A DNA stretch of 64,000 nt, taken from Branchiostoma floridae. Lineage: Eukaryota > Chordata > Leptocardii > Amphioxiformes > Branchiostomatidae. Location: assembly GCF_000003815.2 (NCBI RefSeq), contig NC_049987.1, forward strand, positions 5,625,686-5,689,685, given 5' to 3'. Positions 1 through 11,180 of the stretch are shown one piece after another (position 1 is the first letter of the stretch; each line of letters starts with the position of its first letter). The translations under genes and the position numbers were made by a program. The notes below the pieces were generated by a model that was given only the letters and a program-made list of their open reading frames with translations, ran no database searches and was not told the origin of the DNA.

Positions 1-194
1 CATCGAACACACCCGACCGCAATGAGGTACAAGTCACGAATGGTTAGGGGAGGGGAGAGAACATCTGGGGTAGGTTGGGGGAGATTCACTTATGCTTCTG
101 TGATCCGACAGGAAATGGTACTACTTTGGAACACACTTATTCAAGATTGAAGCTCTTTTTCCATGCCTTTTTTCTCTTGATTTACATTTTGTAC

Positions 195-420
195 TGTAAC
201 GCTAGTTCACCTTTATCCGTTGGGTAACCTATATCTGTTGCTTAAAAAACAGGATATTTTGGGGCATCACGTCGACGGACGTTATTTTTAAATTGCGATA
301 TTTTCAGGATATTGCAGTTTAAAACTACCACCCGTCGATTTGATATGCCTAAATACCCTATTTTTAAAAGCAACAGGTAACGTTATAGGTAACCCAACGG
401 AAAAAGGTGAACTAGCGATA
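195..420. mobile_element. MITE, CGCTAGTTCACC-ended family, copy 1
   Basis: The ends form an inverted repeat beginning CGCTAGTTCACCTTT near 200 and closing with the complement near 417. The arms continue inward through a GGGTAACCTAT-type block. A related copy lies at 11243-11481 with the same ends and a similar AT-rich core. There is no coding capacity. The target duplication is not clear, so the superfamily is unassigned. Confidence 0.65.
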
Positions 421-826
421 CTTGTGTTTGAGAACCCAGAAAGTCATTTGGAGTGGCCTAACTGTGGGGCCGTAGCGCCCCAATGGCCGGATCTCTCTGA
501 CTAGGAAGTGATGGCAACGGTAACCATTTACACTTCCAATACTTGGATGCACTTTGTGGAGGAATACTAAGTGCAACTCGATACTGTTTTAGTCTGTGTG
601 GGTTTAAGTCTGCAGGAAAGGTGTTGTTTCTGCAGGTGTGATCACAGGGACCTGGGGCTTTAATCGGTGAGGCAGACTCTTTAGGCCACATCAAGCGACT
701 TCCTTGGATCTTGGAAAGTTTGAAGGTTAAGAATGAGATGGAAACAACGTAATTGGGAGGAAAACGTGAATTTCCCAACGGACTGATAAAGTCTGGCCTA
801 TGTTAACAGGTGGTTATGATCAGGAC

Positions 827-1191
827 CAGGGTTGTAGCCAGCCTGAAATCATTTTCAGTCCCCTTGATTTTGAATGGGAATCCCATCGAGCACCGAAGGC
901 ATGGCGTGACGTTGTGCGTCATTTCTAGGGGGTCTGGGTCCCAGAAAATTTTTAAATCAAGACCCTCTGAAACACTATTTCCTGCATTTTGAGGTGCAAA
1001 TTTTGCTTGTGGACTAAGCTGGTCAATGGCTTCTGTTTTGGTGAAGAAGAACACATGGGTTTCAGTTTTTTTAATATCTTTACATATCAATTTTTGTCTG
1101 TCCCAGGGGACGGAATGGGGAAAACTTTTTTCAGTCCCCAGCTGCAAACTTCCTTCAAAGGACTGAAGGACAGGTGCTGGCTACAACCCTG
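827..1191. mobile_element. Non-autonomous hAT-like element with exact 8-bp TSD
   Basis: A 365-bp element starts CAGGGTTGTAGCCAGC and ends GCTGGCTACAACCCTG, a perfect 16-bp terminal inverted repeat. It is flanked on both sides by ATCAGGAC (819-826 and 1192-1199). CAG...CTG termini and 8-bp duplications are the hallmark of hAT transposons. There is no transposase; the short open frames across it on both strands are incidental. An internal TTTTCAGTCCCC block occurs in both halves. Confidence 0.9.
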
Positions 1192-1289
1192 ATCAGGACA
1201 GACAGGCTTCTTAATGCTTGTGTCAATGGGAGAAATTATCCAAGGGCTACCATGTGAACTTTCTATATTAATCTAAATTAAGTGTGTGA

Positions 1290-2090
1290 CACTAATCAAC
1301 AATAAACATTGTTAAATGTAATGTTGTAGCATTCATCACAGTGATTTGTAAAGCTTTTCTATTTTTTATTACAATGTTTCTTATCATTATCATGCCTTTT
1401 TTTGCCATACTGCCTGATTCTATAGTTTGGAATGTACACTTGCAATTGCACAATGCACATGATACTGCTGCTACTTGCCTTTCCTGTAAAAACACATTTT
1501 GTTCCAAATTACATTCATGTAAACACACAAAGTGACATTCTTCAATTTCTCCAACAATGCGAAATCTTCGAAAGCCACACTTACATGTAACCCACACACA
1601 CTACACAATGGTAGGAATTCAATTTGGATTCCTAACCCATGTCTGTGGGTAGGAGAGACACATGCAGAAATTCTGATTGCCCAAAACTGGCGACAGGAAT
1701 TTGCCCGAGAATTCTGGGCTTGCAACACCGAGTGTACGTGTGGCACACTTGGACAGCTTTGTGGTGAATTCTGAGCTGGATTGTTGTGATTCCTCCCCAC
1801 GACCTGGGGGATCGGGAATGTCACTCACACCGAGACCTGAAGCTGATGTTTGTTTTGGCTCATCTGCATCAAAATTGAAAAGAAAACAAACTTTAAGTTC
1901 ACAAAAACTAAGTCTTGATAGATCTTTGCCATGAATGCTTAAATTTATTGTACTGGTAAATTCTTTATCTTTTGAAGTGGAAATTAGTGCTGCAATTATT
2001 TGGGAAAAGGTTAATTCATATGCAACATAAAATGTTTTTGTGTCAAAACAAAACATATCTGGTGAACAATAGCTCCATCCTCCTGCCACA
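1290..2090 (-). other. Overlapping minus-strand open frames, unrecognised
   Basis: Three overlapping frames (1292-1597, 1471-1824, 1619-2089) are open on the minus strand. One (1292-1597) is cysteine-rich, with CKCGF, CHFVCLHEC and CALCNCKC clusters. A splice-acceptor-like pyrimidine tract ending CCCACAG lies near 1644-1651. No frame continues across the whole region without a stop. It could be a decayed transposase or zinc-binding pseudogene, or chance. I do not recognise it and assign no function. Confidence 0.2.
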
Positions 2091-2794
2091 AATCATTCCT
2101 GATCTAAGAAGTGATACTTTTGTCATTTAAGAAAGTTCTTAAACTATTTTCCATCAAAGGTATAGCTTGGATGTGACACCTTGAATATTGCACTTGGAAA
2201 CAGGAAAGCTTCCGCATACCAAAATCATGTACAGCTCTGCTTTAATCAGGAGCAACAATGTGAGGCATGCAGGTCAGAAAGGAGTTCAAATTCCAACCAC
2301 TTTAACCGGTAACCTTGGTTTGTGTAAAGCCCTGACCACTGGCATGTTAAGTATGGAACCACAGGAAGTGGGTCAACATTCCGGGTTTTGTTTCCAGGTC
2401 ATTGCCATGGTGATACCTGTAACCTGGGGTCAGTCAAGTTCATTGCTGCATTGTGTTGAGTTCTATTTTCATTGCCTCAACTTCAACCTATATCTATAAC
2501 TTTGATGGTAAATCAGCCCTATAGACTATGTAAATAAAGCTATGTAGCCACTGGAAAAGCTTAATATACGTGGATCAAAATTATGTGTTTTGTCTCAGGG
2601 TCATGGCCATGGTATTGATATTTGACATTTTTAAGTTCATCTTGGGATCTACTATCAGATTAAAATAAGTTGATATATTAGATATTCTCAAATAATTATA
2701 TATGGATACACAAAATTTTATTAAAGTACATTACAATCAAATGATATTAGATCTAAATTTCACCGTGAGGCCCTTTCAAAGCTGCCATGCTGTG

Positions 2795-2976
2795 AGCCTC
2801 TACCTGACTCTCAAGGTCGCTGGAAAAACAGTAGAAATTGATCAAATAGACAGAAAACACACCAGAGGAGTTGGTTGGTTGAGGAATACAGTTTGCGACC
2901 TCCTCTGGTGTGTTTTCTGTCTATTTGGCCAATTTGTACCATTTTTCCAGCAACCTGGGGAGCCTGGTAGAGGCTA
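2795..2976. mobile_element. Foldback MITE with 10-bp TSD (Mutator-like)
   Basis: About 80-bp arms beginning AGCCTCTACC and sharing an ACAGAAAACACACCAGAGGA block face each other around a ~30-bp loop. The flanks carry CCATGCTGTG at 2785-2794 and 2977-2986, a 10-bp direct repeat. Long arms plus a 9-11-bp duplication match Mutator-like elements. No coding capacity. Confidence 0.75.
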
Positions 2977-2987
2977 CCATGCTGTGT

Positions 2988-3304
2988 CAGGGTTGAACAA
3001 GTTTTCTAAAATCCACTTGTCCTATCGGGCAAGCACATAAAAAATGTACTTGCCCGAACCAATTTTTCACTTGCCCAAAATTCAAATGTCACTGTTACTA
3101 GTATATGCATTTTCACTTCCAGCAATGGAATTCTCTGTAGACAATTGCTTGATGTCATGACTGTAAAAAGTAACAAGTAATTGCACTAAAATCAATGGAA
3201 AAATCTTACTTGCCCGATCGGACAAGTGGGGTAGGAAATGCACTTGCCTGAACAGCATGTTCACTTGCCCTGGACAATAGGGCTAGTGGACTTGTTTATC
3301 CCTG
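2988..3304 (+). mobile_element. CAGGG MITE family copy 1 (5-bp TSD)
   Basis: The element begins CAGGGTTGAACAAGT and ends ACTTGTTTATCCCTG, an imperfect 15-bp terminal inverted repeat. It is flanked by TGTGT at 2983-2987 and 3305-3309. The interior has several ACTTGCCC / GGGCAAGT blocks in both orientations near both ends, including CTTGCCCGATCGG. It sits directly against the duplication of the foldback at 2795-2976. Seven copies exist in the window. Confidence 0.9.
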
Positions 3305-3459
3305 TGTGTCTATTCTAGTTCCTGACACAGTTCTCCAAATTAAGCTGTGAAGATCCCCTCCTCTGGCACCCTGCAGGGTGTGTGGGAATGTGCCGAATGA
3401 TCGCTATGTCACCTCTGCAGTATCAATCTTAGGTTACGGGCCTTCGTGATGGTGACGCC

Positions 3460-3785
3460 CAGGAATAAACAAGTCCACTAGCCCTATTGTCCAGGGCAAG
3501 TGAAAGTGCTGTTCGGGCAAGTGCATGACCTACCCCACTTGTCCGATCGGGCAAGTAAGATTTTTCCATTGATTTTAGTGCAATTTTGATATACTTGTTA
3601 CTTTTTACAGTCATGACATCAAGCAATTGTCTACAGAGAATTCCATTGCTGGAAGTGAAAATGTATATACTAGTAACAGTGACATTTGAATTATGGGCAA
3701 ATGAAAAATTGGTTCGGGCAAGTACATTTTTTATGTGCTTGCCCGAATTAGGACAAGTGGATTTTAGAAAACTTGTTCAACCCTG
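3460..3785 (-). mobile_element. CAGGG MITE family copy 2 (5-bp TSD)
   Basis: Inverted copy of the family, 326 bp, from CAGGAATAAACAAGT to the CCCTG end. It is flanked by ACGCC at 3455-3459 and 3786-3790. It lies only 155 bp from copy 1 in the opposite orientation, so the two could pair as a hairpin. Non-coding; the apparent frames encode only the ACTTGCCC blocks. Confidence 0.9.
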
Positions 3786-4750
3786 ACGCCGCTACCCTAC
3801 CCCACATATCGTGTCTGTGCTATCTGTGAGTAGACAGGAAATGGACTTGGTGTGGCCTTATGGGCCTCCATCTCTGACAACTCGCACAAGCAGCGATAGG
3901 ATTTGGACTGTGCAGATTTTGGTATTAACAAGGAGGTTAAAGAAAGAGGGCAAAAATTACTTTCCAAATACATGACTTTAAATCTTTAAATGTTTGATGT
4001 GGTTTCATTTTTGTGCTGACCCTAAACTCTCCACAGTGAATTAATGACACTGCAAAATTAATAAAGACAGTAGTGTTACTACAGTACAAGAGAATTGTTT
4101 CAAAAGCAAACTGCCTTTCCTCTTCTACTGCATAATTTATAATAGGCCCACATGAAAATAGATTATTTTTATTTATTGTTACGCATTTATTAGATGGTCA
4201 CAATCATAGACAAAAAGTTTAATATGTCTTCTCTTCTTAATAAAACCTCATGATGAGCCTGTACCATAATCTGAAGCACTGTTTTACTTTTTTTTTTTTT
4301 TTTTAACTAGGTGACAGATTGATACACAGATTGATTACACTGTCCAAATATGCTTATCTGCATTAGGGTATTACTGAAATGATAACAAAAATCCACATGG
4401 TATAAAAACATTTGATTCATTGTGGTTTGAAACTTGGAAAACTTAGGGACCATATTCTTTATAACTTTTCTCAACTCCTCCATGGCCAAGTGCCATATGG
4501 TTTCAATGTACCTGTGCCGTAACCTATACGAAGCTTGTGCAGAAGCTTAAAGAGATCATCTTATCCCTATGTAATCTGATAGGAGGCCAAGCCAAAATGC
4601 TTTGCATGTGCTTGGATGTTAAAGAAAATACAGCAAAACTGGATTCTGAGGGGATTCCTTCACTTTGATACACTGAGAATTTCAGGGACTGAATGTTTCC
4701 TTCCCTCTCCAAGGCCTCTGTTTTGATCATGTCCTCATGCTGCATTTTTA

Positions 4751-5107
4751 GGCCACACCAATTTAATTTCTTGGTTCACTGATTTTTTCATAAAAAAATA
4801 TGGAGCGAGAGGGCGCAATAGAAATAAAAATTGTAAAATGGTTGGGGTAAAGGTAACGGCTAATCCAAAACATAAAGAAAAAAAGGTTTCAGCTTGAAAA
4901 AAGTACAAAAACACTATTATTGTACAGTAACAGCACCTGTACCCACACTATAAGGAGCTTATAATATAAAGGCCAATTTGCTACACCAGAAAGTTGGTGA
5001 ATGGTTTCATTAATGGTGAAAATTTGCTGAGTGATAATTTTTATTTTATTTTTCCAAAAAATAGGAGCGAGCGAATCCGTGAACCAAGAAATTAAATTGG
5101 TGTGGCC
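4751..5107. mobile_element. Harbinger-like MITE copy 1 (TTA TSD)
   Basis: The terminal inverted repeats begin GGCCACACCAATTTAATTTC and run about 30 bp, including CTTGGTTCAC. Both flanks carry TTA (4748-4750 and 5108-5110). GGC-type termini with TTA/TWA duplications are typical of PIF/Harbinger elements. 357 bp, non-coding. A second copy at 14516 is cut by a sequence gap. Confidence 0.85.
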
Positions 5108-5110
5108 TTA

Positions 5111-7146
5111 CTTTGAAATGTCTGAGGTACAAGAAAATGAATAGGAGTGGCCAAAGTGCTGGAAGTAAAGCCTGTGATCAACATGGACACATGGACAGAA
5201 AATGAGAAAACCCAAGTTAATGAAAAGTATAATTAATTTGCCGACGGAAGCTCTTCCTGTCTGGCCACGACTCATCGTGGATTTACTTCTAAGAAGCTTG
5301 CCGCTGAAAAACTGGGTCAGGCCTGCGATAATTAGTGCACGGAAGCAGTCTGGATCTCAACACTTAAGGTTTTCAAAGTAAACCTTTAAACCTGAGGACA
5401 AGTCAAGATTGAAAGTATTAGATACAAGTTTGGGGTTTTGGGGAAAAATGGAAGGTAAATTAAGAAAATCTGGGTCATGTTTGAATCAATCAGTGTGAAT
5501 TTCACAGAAATCAAAACATTTAAGATTTTGGAGGGTACTTGCTTAATAGAGATTTTATCATAGAACTGCAAACTTTATCAGGAGCACAAGTCATGCAAAC
5601 ATTGTAATCTTATCATAAGCAGTTTGGTTTGGACCAACTACACAAAAGAAGCTTCCCAAGTCTGAGTCACCACAGAAAGAATTGGTGACTGTCCATTTCA
5701 CAGAAATCTAAATATTTGAGATGTCAAAAGCACTACTCAAGAGTATTCAAATATTAGACAGTTACACTCTATTCAATCAAGACTGCCTTTTTAGTTTAAA
5801 ACTTTGTATTTCATTTATAGGGAGAAATAAGACCAGGAAAGCCAGGACGTTTATTCAGGACCTGGTGTAACCAATCAATTATCACCAAACAGGTGGAGTG
5901 GCTAATTAGATTAACTCGGCCATTTAACGATGATTGCTGTAAATTAGCAGGCCTGGGGGGAGGATTTGGTCCCATTTTCTGGCGGCTTGACACACAAACT
6001 GGGAGGATACGAGTTTCTCCGGTACTCATATCCATTTCACAACAACCACAGCTTACACGCAAGGGGTTTTCACACCATTGGGAGGCCACATTAGCGCATT
6101 TCCTTGTTGCTCAGATATTTAAAAAAAACTATTGTATATATTATTGCATAGTCTATGTTGTGCCATGTATGTGTTTTTATGTGTGGGAGGGCAGCCTTCA
6201 GAGGTGCATTTTTCACCTGTTTTGCCCCCCCCCCCCCTTCACTCTGTTATAAATCCAAATAAAGAATAAAGACAAGACTACACTCACTCTTTAAAGCTGT
6301 GTGACAATTCAAAGTAAAAATTTGGCACGATTAAAACAGAGGACTGGGCGGAAAAGTTACCTTGCCTATATCGACTCCCCAAAGACTTGTTCATACACTT
6401 TTCTTTTGTTGATCTTCAAGCTCAGTTTTATCTTTTCTTAATCCCAGAACTAAGAAATACCATTGGAGTGGCCTTAGAACCAAATTGGGTCTTATGTTGT
6501 ATAAGGAGGTGGATGTTTGTTTCTGTAATCAATGGGGTCCACGGCAAGAACAAAGGCTTTCTTAAAGATGTTTTTACGTACAGGAATGAAAAACAAAGCC
6601 AGACCACATACCAGTTTAAGGGTTTAAGAACCTTAATCTTATAAAGTGAAGAAGACATTGCTAAAAATGCTGAGTGAAATAAATAGTCTTTAAGTTCAAC
6701 TTAGTAAAGGTGAAAAAGTGACAGTCTGTACCTTTATTTTCACTTTTGCTAGAAACATGTTTATTACAACTGCACACTTGAGTAAGAATACATGATTATA
6801 CCAATACTTTTATTCTAAAGGTCTGTATCAAATTTTAGGATCATAGTGGATACAATATCTATCTGTGGGTATATCAGCTTTCTGTCAAAATAAACAGCAG
6901 CATCTCACAATAATGCTTTATTTTACAAAGCCTTATATTCATTTGTTAGATCTCATACAAGTACCCATCTACATGCCACTGGGCACCCAAAATACAAAAA
7001 CAAACAGATTTAAGAGAGGCAATGGATAGATGTATTTCTCAATCAGTGTTACAGTGCATACCGGTATAAGCCCTCATTTGGGAGGTTAAACTCATGAATA
7101 AGGGACAAACCAAGATGGGAAATAGAAGTATGCATGTGGGTACAGG
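5111..7146. other. Intergenic stretch without recognised gene
   Basis: No gene supported. 5225-5345 is a GC-richer island with an AATTA box and CGTGG/CGATAATTAG elements, a weak candidate regulatory or conserved noncoding segment. A pure C run lies at about 6225-6238. Open frames at 5893-6252 and 6387-6658 have no recognisable domain and overlap on both strands. Confidence 0.4.
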
Positions 7147-7148
7147 TA

Positions 7149-7726
7149 CGAGGGGAGTTCAATAAGTAATGCCCCTGACCCATTTACCATAGGAGGAGAT
7201 TAATGAAACTTGGCACAGTTATTAGTCTTTCTCTACATAGGAACCACCCAGAGTTATGAATTTCTCCCATCATTTGATGTAGCTCTGGACACCGTTCTTG
7301 TAGGACACCCCAGGTTGGTCCTCCAACAGATGTCTCATCAATAGCAGAAGAGGGACGACCAGGTCTGGAAGCTGTTCCCACAGACTTCCGGCCATGTTTG
7401 AATTCACGATGCCAGCGTTTTACAAGGTCATATGATGAGGCATCATCACCACAAGTTTCTTTCATTTCATCAAAAGTCTCCTTTGGTGTGCGTCCTTTCA
7501 AATACAAAGACCGGATCACTGCGCGACACTCAACTGGCCCATTTCACACCTGGCTCCATTACACACCTGACTCAGTTTAAACACCTCTAAATCAAAAATC
7601 ACAGTTAGTTCAGAGCTGTTTTTTGCAACATAACTCATAGAGATATAAATCATTACACATGCAAAATTTCATTTACATCAAACAACAGGAAGTGAATCAG
7701 GGGCATTACTTATTGAACGCCCCTCG
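7149..7726 (-). mobile_element. Internally deleted mariner derivative, copy A
   Basis: Terminal inverted repeats start CGAGGGGAGTTCAATAAGTA, and TA flanks both ends (7147-7148, 7727-7728), as in Tc1/mariner. On the minus strand the element keeps the transposase N-terminal helix-turn-helix (IRSLYLKGRTPKE ... VKRWHREFKHGR ... SRPGRPS). In a different frame it then joins directly to the C-terminal tail (WEKFITLGGSYVEKD). The whole catalytic DDD core is missing, so it is non-autonomous. A second copy at 51753-52334 has the same joint. Confidence 0.92.
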
Positions 7727-8242
7727 TATGTATACATACAATGTAGTATGTTGTGTTACAACCACACAATAACTAGTGATTTTACATACATACATACATA
7801 CTAAATTGGTTGGTTTTAAAACAACTTTACAGTTTACAGATTGTAAATTAGATACTGTGCCAAAATAAATCAAGCACTAACAAGACTGGATAAATTCTCC
7901 AGGGATTCAGACATTTCAGATAGCAACCACTTATATCTTGCATGAGCGCCTGAAGATGAGATAAGTCACAGATGAAAGATCATAGTGACGCTATCTGAAA
8001 GATTGGACTCTAGAGAAATTATCCAGTAGCTTAATTTATTTTGTACAACAACCTATTTTGAAAGTTGTTTTGAAAAGCAACCTTGTAGAATTACACGTAA
8101 TATGTAATGTACTAGCAGCATGTCTAAGCTTCATTTACGTAACTTAACTGGACAAGTCAGCACACAAGTTTACATTTATGACTTGTACATGTAATGACAA
8201 GCACATAAATATAGCTTTTCTATGGACAGCTATGAAAGGTTT

Positions 8243-8365
8243 ATTCTCCAAGCAGATGTTATGGTAGTAGCTGCGATTTTTTTCAGCTGCTACCTGGAGG
8301 GATGCAGGTAAAGAAAAAACGTGCTACTATACCGTGACCTCCACCGTAACCTCTGCTTGGAGAAT
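8243..8365. mobile_element. Short inverted-repeat element (ATTCTCCAAGCAGA ends)
   Basis: ATTCTCCAAGCAGA opens and TCTGCTTGGAGAAT closes a 123-bp segment. The arms continue through a GTTATGGTAGTAGC-type block and its partner. Probably a small palindromic MITE. No clear target duplication seen. Confidence 0.6.
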
Positions 8366-9673
8366 GTGACAGGTTGTCAAAAAGCGGCAAAACTTTGGTT
8401 TACATGTATTGTTTTATCAACTTTTTGTACAGTCACGTATTTCACACAAAAATTAGTTCTTTTTGTTCAAGTTTCTCCTATCTGTAAACACCTATGGAAC
8501 ACCTGCTGTGACTTAAACCACAAATATTCTACTCTTAATCTTTTTAACACTCTTCTTCAACAGACAAACTCATAAAAAAAAACACACCTGGCAGAAGAGA
8601 CTAATAAATTTTCCTCAAACGTCAAACTCAACAATTGTCAAATGACACCCACGCTCGTAAAGTGACACAAGACAGCGTTCCTGTTCCATTGTATGAGGAA
8701 AGTAAACATTTAATTAAAGTTCATTAGAGCCGTGTCTGGAGTGTTGGGGAGGAAGCGCCTCGGGGGACGGAAAGATCGCTGATTAGGGGAGAGGTACAGC
8801 AAAAGGGGAAATCTTTGCGGGTAGTTTTTGAAATCTTTGCGGGTAGTTCACTCCTCGTAAGGGAGAAAAAGGGGTTTGTGGCTTGAAATTCACAGTTGAA
8901 CAAAGAGAAAAGGCAGGCAGGAGACAGAAAATTTGTGATGGTTTTCCTTCATGGTGAAGAGACCAACACGGAAACTGTGAACATAAACCCAGTGCTAACC
9001 ATTTTGCCTTTACAGTACTGCTTGTGGGTAGTGGAAGGAGAGGTTCAGTACTGGTCAGGAATGGGTACGTACATGTATAATGTAGTTGCAGGTGGAAGGT
9101 TCTTAAACTACAGCATAAGGAAAGGAAGGTCACAAAAATCAGAATTTCATTCACTTCACATTCTTAGTGTGCATCTCTTGAAAACATACAAAATATTTTT
9201 TAAAGAAAAACTCATCCTACCACAAACAAACAAGAAGCCCCCCTTCTAGACAACAAAAAGTCTATCCCTACCTACATGTACCACTGTCAACATTTTATCA
9301 ACAATCAAAATCTTAGTTTAGCGGCATACTTTGTACAACTTTGTTATGGCTGACGTAGAACGATGCAGACACTTTAGGAGTTTCCTAAGTTTTTGCTGAA
9401 TATACTAAATCAAGACACATACATAGTATTTCAGCATAACTTCATTTTATACAAGACTTAAATAAGTATTTTGTATTGTCCAGTTGATCATTCAGACTAA
9501 GAAGAAAGTCCCTGTCTCAAATTGTATCATGTTATGCAATGTTAACACTGATGGCATTTTATAGAAAGCAATGACTTTGTGACACATTTTCTATAGACCA
9601 ACATTTTTATGTATAAAGTTGACAAAACTGTCAAGATCTTGGATCATGCACTATAACTTGAAGAAAATGGGTA
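8366..9673. other. Intergenic stretch; possible conserved island at 8690-8800
   Basis: 8690-8800 is a compact island with TTTAATTAAAG, GCGCCTCGGGGG and CGCTGATTAGGG motifs, suggesting clustered homeodomain-type sites. Opposite-strand frames at 8783-9154 and 8896-9249 overlap and show no domain. Nothing else is recognised. Confidence 0.3.
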
Positions 9674-9683
9674 CAGTATAGAC

Positions 9684-10344
9684 GGTCAGCCTTTTTACCG
9701 GAAAACAGAGGAAAACACAGTTAAACACCGGAAAACACATGAAGGAGTGTATAATCTACTGAAATACAGTATGTTTTGATGAGTAAACATGACAGGTCGC
9801 TATGTTTTGCCACAGAATAATCTACATATGGCCCTGGAATGAAGAAATCGTCAGAAAATGCATGAGACGACGGGGCCGGACCACCGCCACCCGGCGGCCA
9901 TGTTTGTTTTCATTGCAGAATACATGTTTGTTTAGCGGGGTCTGATACTTTCACAACAAGACAGCTGATACCTACCGAACTTCAGTGCAAACATCTGTTA
10001 TATATTGGCATAGATATAATATATATATGAATCTACTCGGATTGTGATAAGAATCTGTTTTCTGTATTTCTTAATAAAGCTTGCTTGTTCTAGCCGTTAA
10101 CGTTACATAATTTTGCACAATCAGCACGTCCAGTCCGCCGGGTGGCGGCGGTGGTCCGGCCCGTAGTCTCATGCATTTTCTGACGATTTCTTCATTCCAG
10201 GGCCATATGTAGATTATTCTGTGGCAAAACATAGCGACCTGTCATGTTTACTCATCAAAACATACTGTATTTCAGTAGATTATACACTGTGTTTTTCGGT
10301 GTTTAACTGTGTTTTCCTCTGTTTTCCGGTAAAAAGGCTGACCC
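9684..10344. mobile_element. Long-armed foldback element, Mutator-like (10-bp TSD)
   Basis: Arms of about 210 bp begin GGTCAGCCTTTTTACCGG at 9684 and close with the complement at 10343. The inner arm ends share a GGTGGTCCGGCCC-type GC-rich block. The ~230-bp loop is AT-rich and non-coding. CAGTATAGAC occurs at 9674-9683 and again at 10345-10354, a 10-bp target duplication with one extra C. Long arms with a 9-11-bp duplication point to a Mutator-like non-autonomous element. The two arms are nearly identical, suggesting youth or gene conversion. Confidence 0.88.
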
Positions 10345-10354
10345 CAGTATAGAC

Positions 10355-10992
10355 AGTGGTTACTGTAGACAGGATTCTTAATGCCAGCAAGAAGAATCTA
10401 TGGGACCACAAAATTGGTCACTCTGTCTGATGTACATGTACTTTGTATATGTATCATGATATGGGCAAATTGGGACCTCCTCTTACATGATTATTACAAC
10501 ACTGAGTATGTTTAAGTCTTAGACTATATGCTCAAGACTTAGGTAAGGCTTGAGAGATATTGTAATCAGTATACATACCTATTGAAGGAAGGATATCAGA
10601 TATAAAAATGAATTACACTCCTTCATTTATCGATATATATGTCATGTAGAAATACGGTTGCAGAAATGCACGAAATGATCCCACTCAAATACATAGTGGC
10701 ATATAGAAATCTAGCATTCAATTTACACAAAACAAACTTTCTACATTTTGTAGAGCGCCAATCTTTGCTCCATCAAAAAACACTCAATCTGACATTCTGA
10801 ATAACCTACATGATACTACATTTTCCTGGATCCAGTGACTGACTGAGTGGCCTTATACTTGGTAAACTGTAAGGCTGGTGGTGTCATCAAGATTGTGTCT
10901 TTTTGTGATGGAACAATTAGTTTTATAAAAGCTATCTACAATGTCTATATAACAGCCAACACAAGAAAACTTGTGCAAATTCTCCTACATTT
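10355..10992 (-). other. Probable 3' UTR and downstream flank of HTATSF1
   Basis: No open structure. On the minus strand a TATAAA variant of the poly(A) signal lies at about 10922-10927, ~70 nt after the predicted stop. No canonical AATAAA is seen near. The extent of the UTR is not determinable by eye. Confidence 0.35.
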
Positions 10993-11180
10993 TCATCCCT
11001 CCGTCTTTCCTCCATCTGATGTTGACTCTCCTGCTGTGCTGCTGCTGGCCTTCTCTGTTCTACTTTGTTGTTCCGTGGCATCATCTTTTTTGGCATCCCC
11101 TTTCCTAATGTCTGCCCCCAGGTCCAGAAACTCCTCCCATTTCTCAGCCTCTCTTCTCTCTCTCTGTCAGTTTCCTCGAT
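10993..11180 (-). CDS. HTATSF1: HTATSF1 terminal coding exon 8, apparent one-base deletion
   Basis: Begins IEETDREREERLR, matching the VEETSREREERLR that follows YQ in vertebrates. At about 11140 the frame turns to NGRSFWTW. The neighbouring frame continues the family pattern (KWEEFLDLGADIRKGDAKK) and stops at TGA 10995-10993. One missing A in an AAAT run near 11140 would explain it. As written, the annotated frame instead runs to 10932. A real frameshift, a polymorphism and an assembly error are all possible. The end is taken as the last exon because no good donor follows. Confidence 0.8.

Noticed and set aside
803-1192. Coding frames on both strands near 1 kb
   Set aside because: They lie entirely inside the hAT-like MITE.
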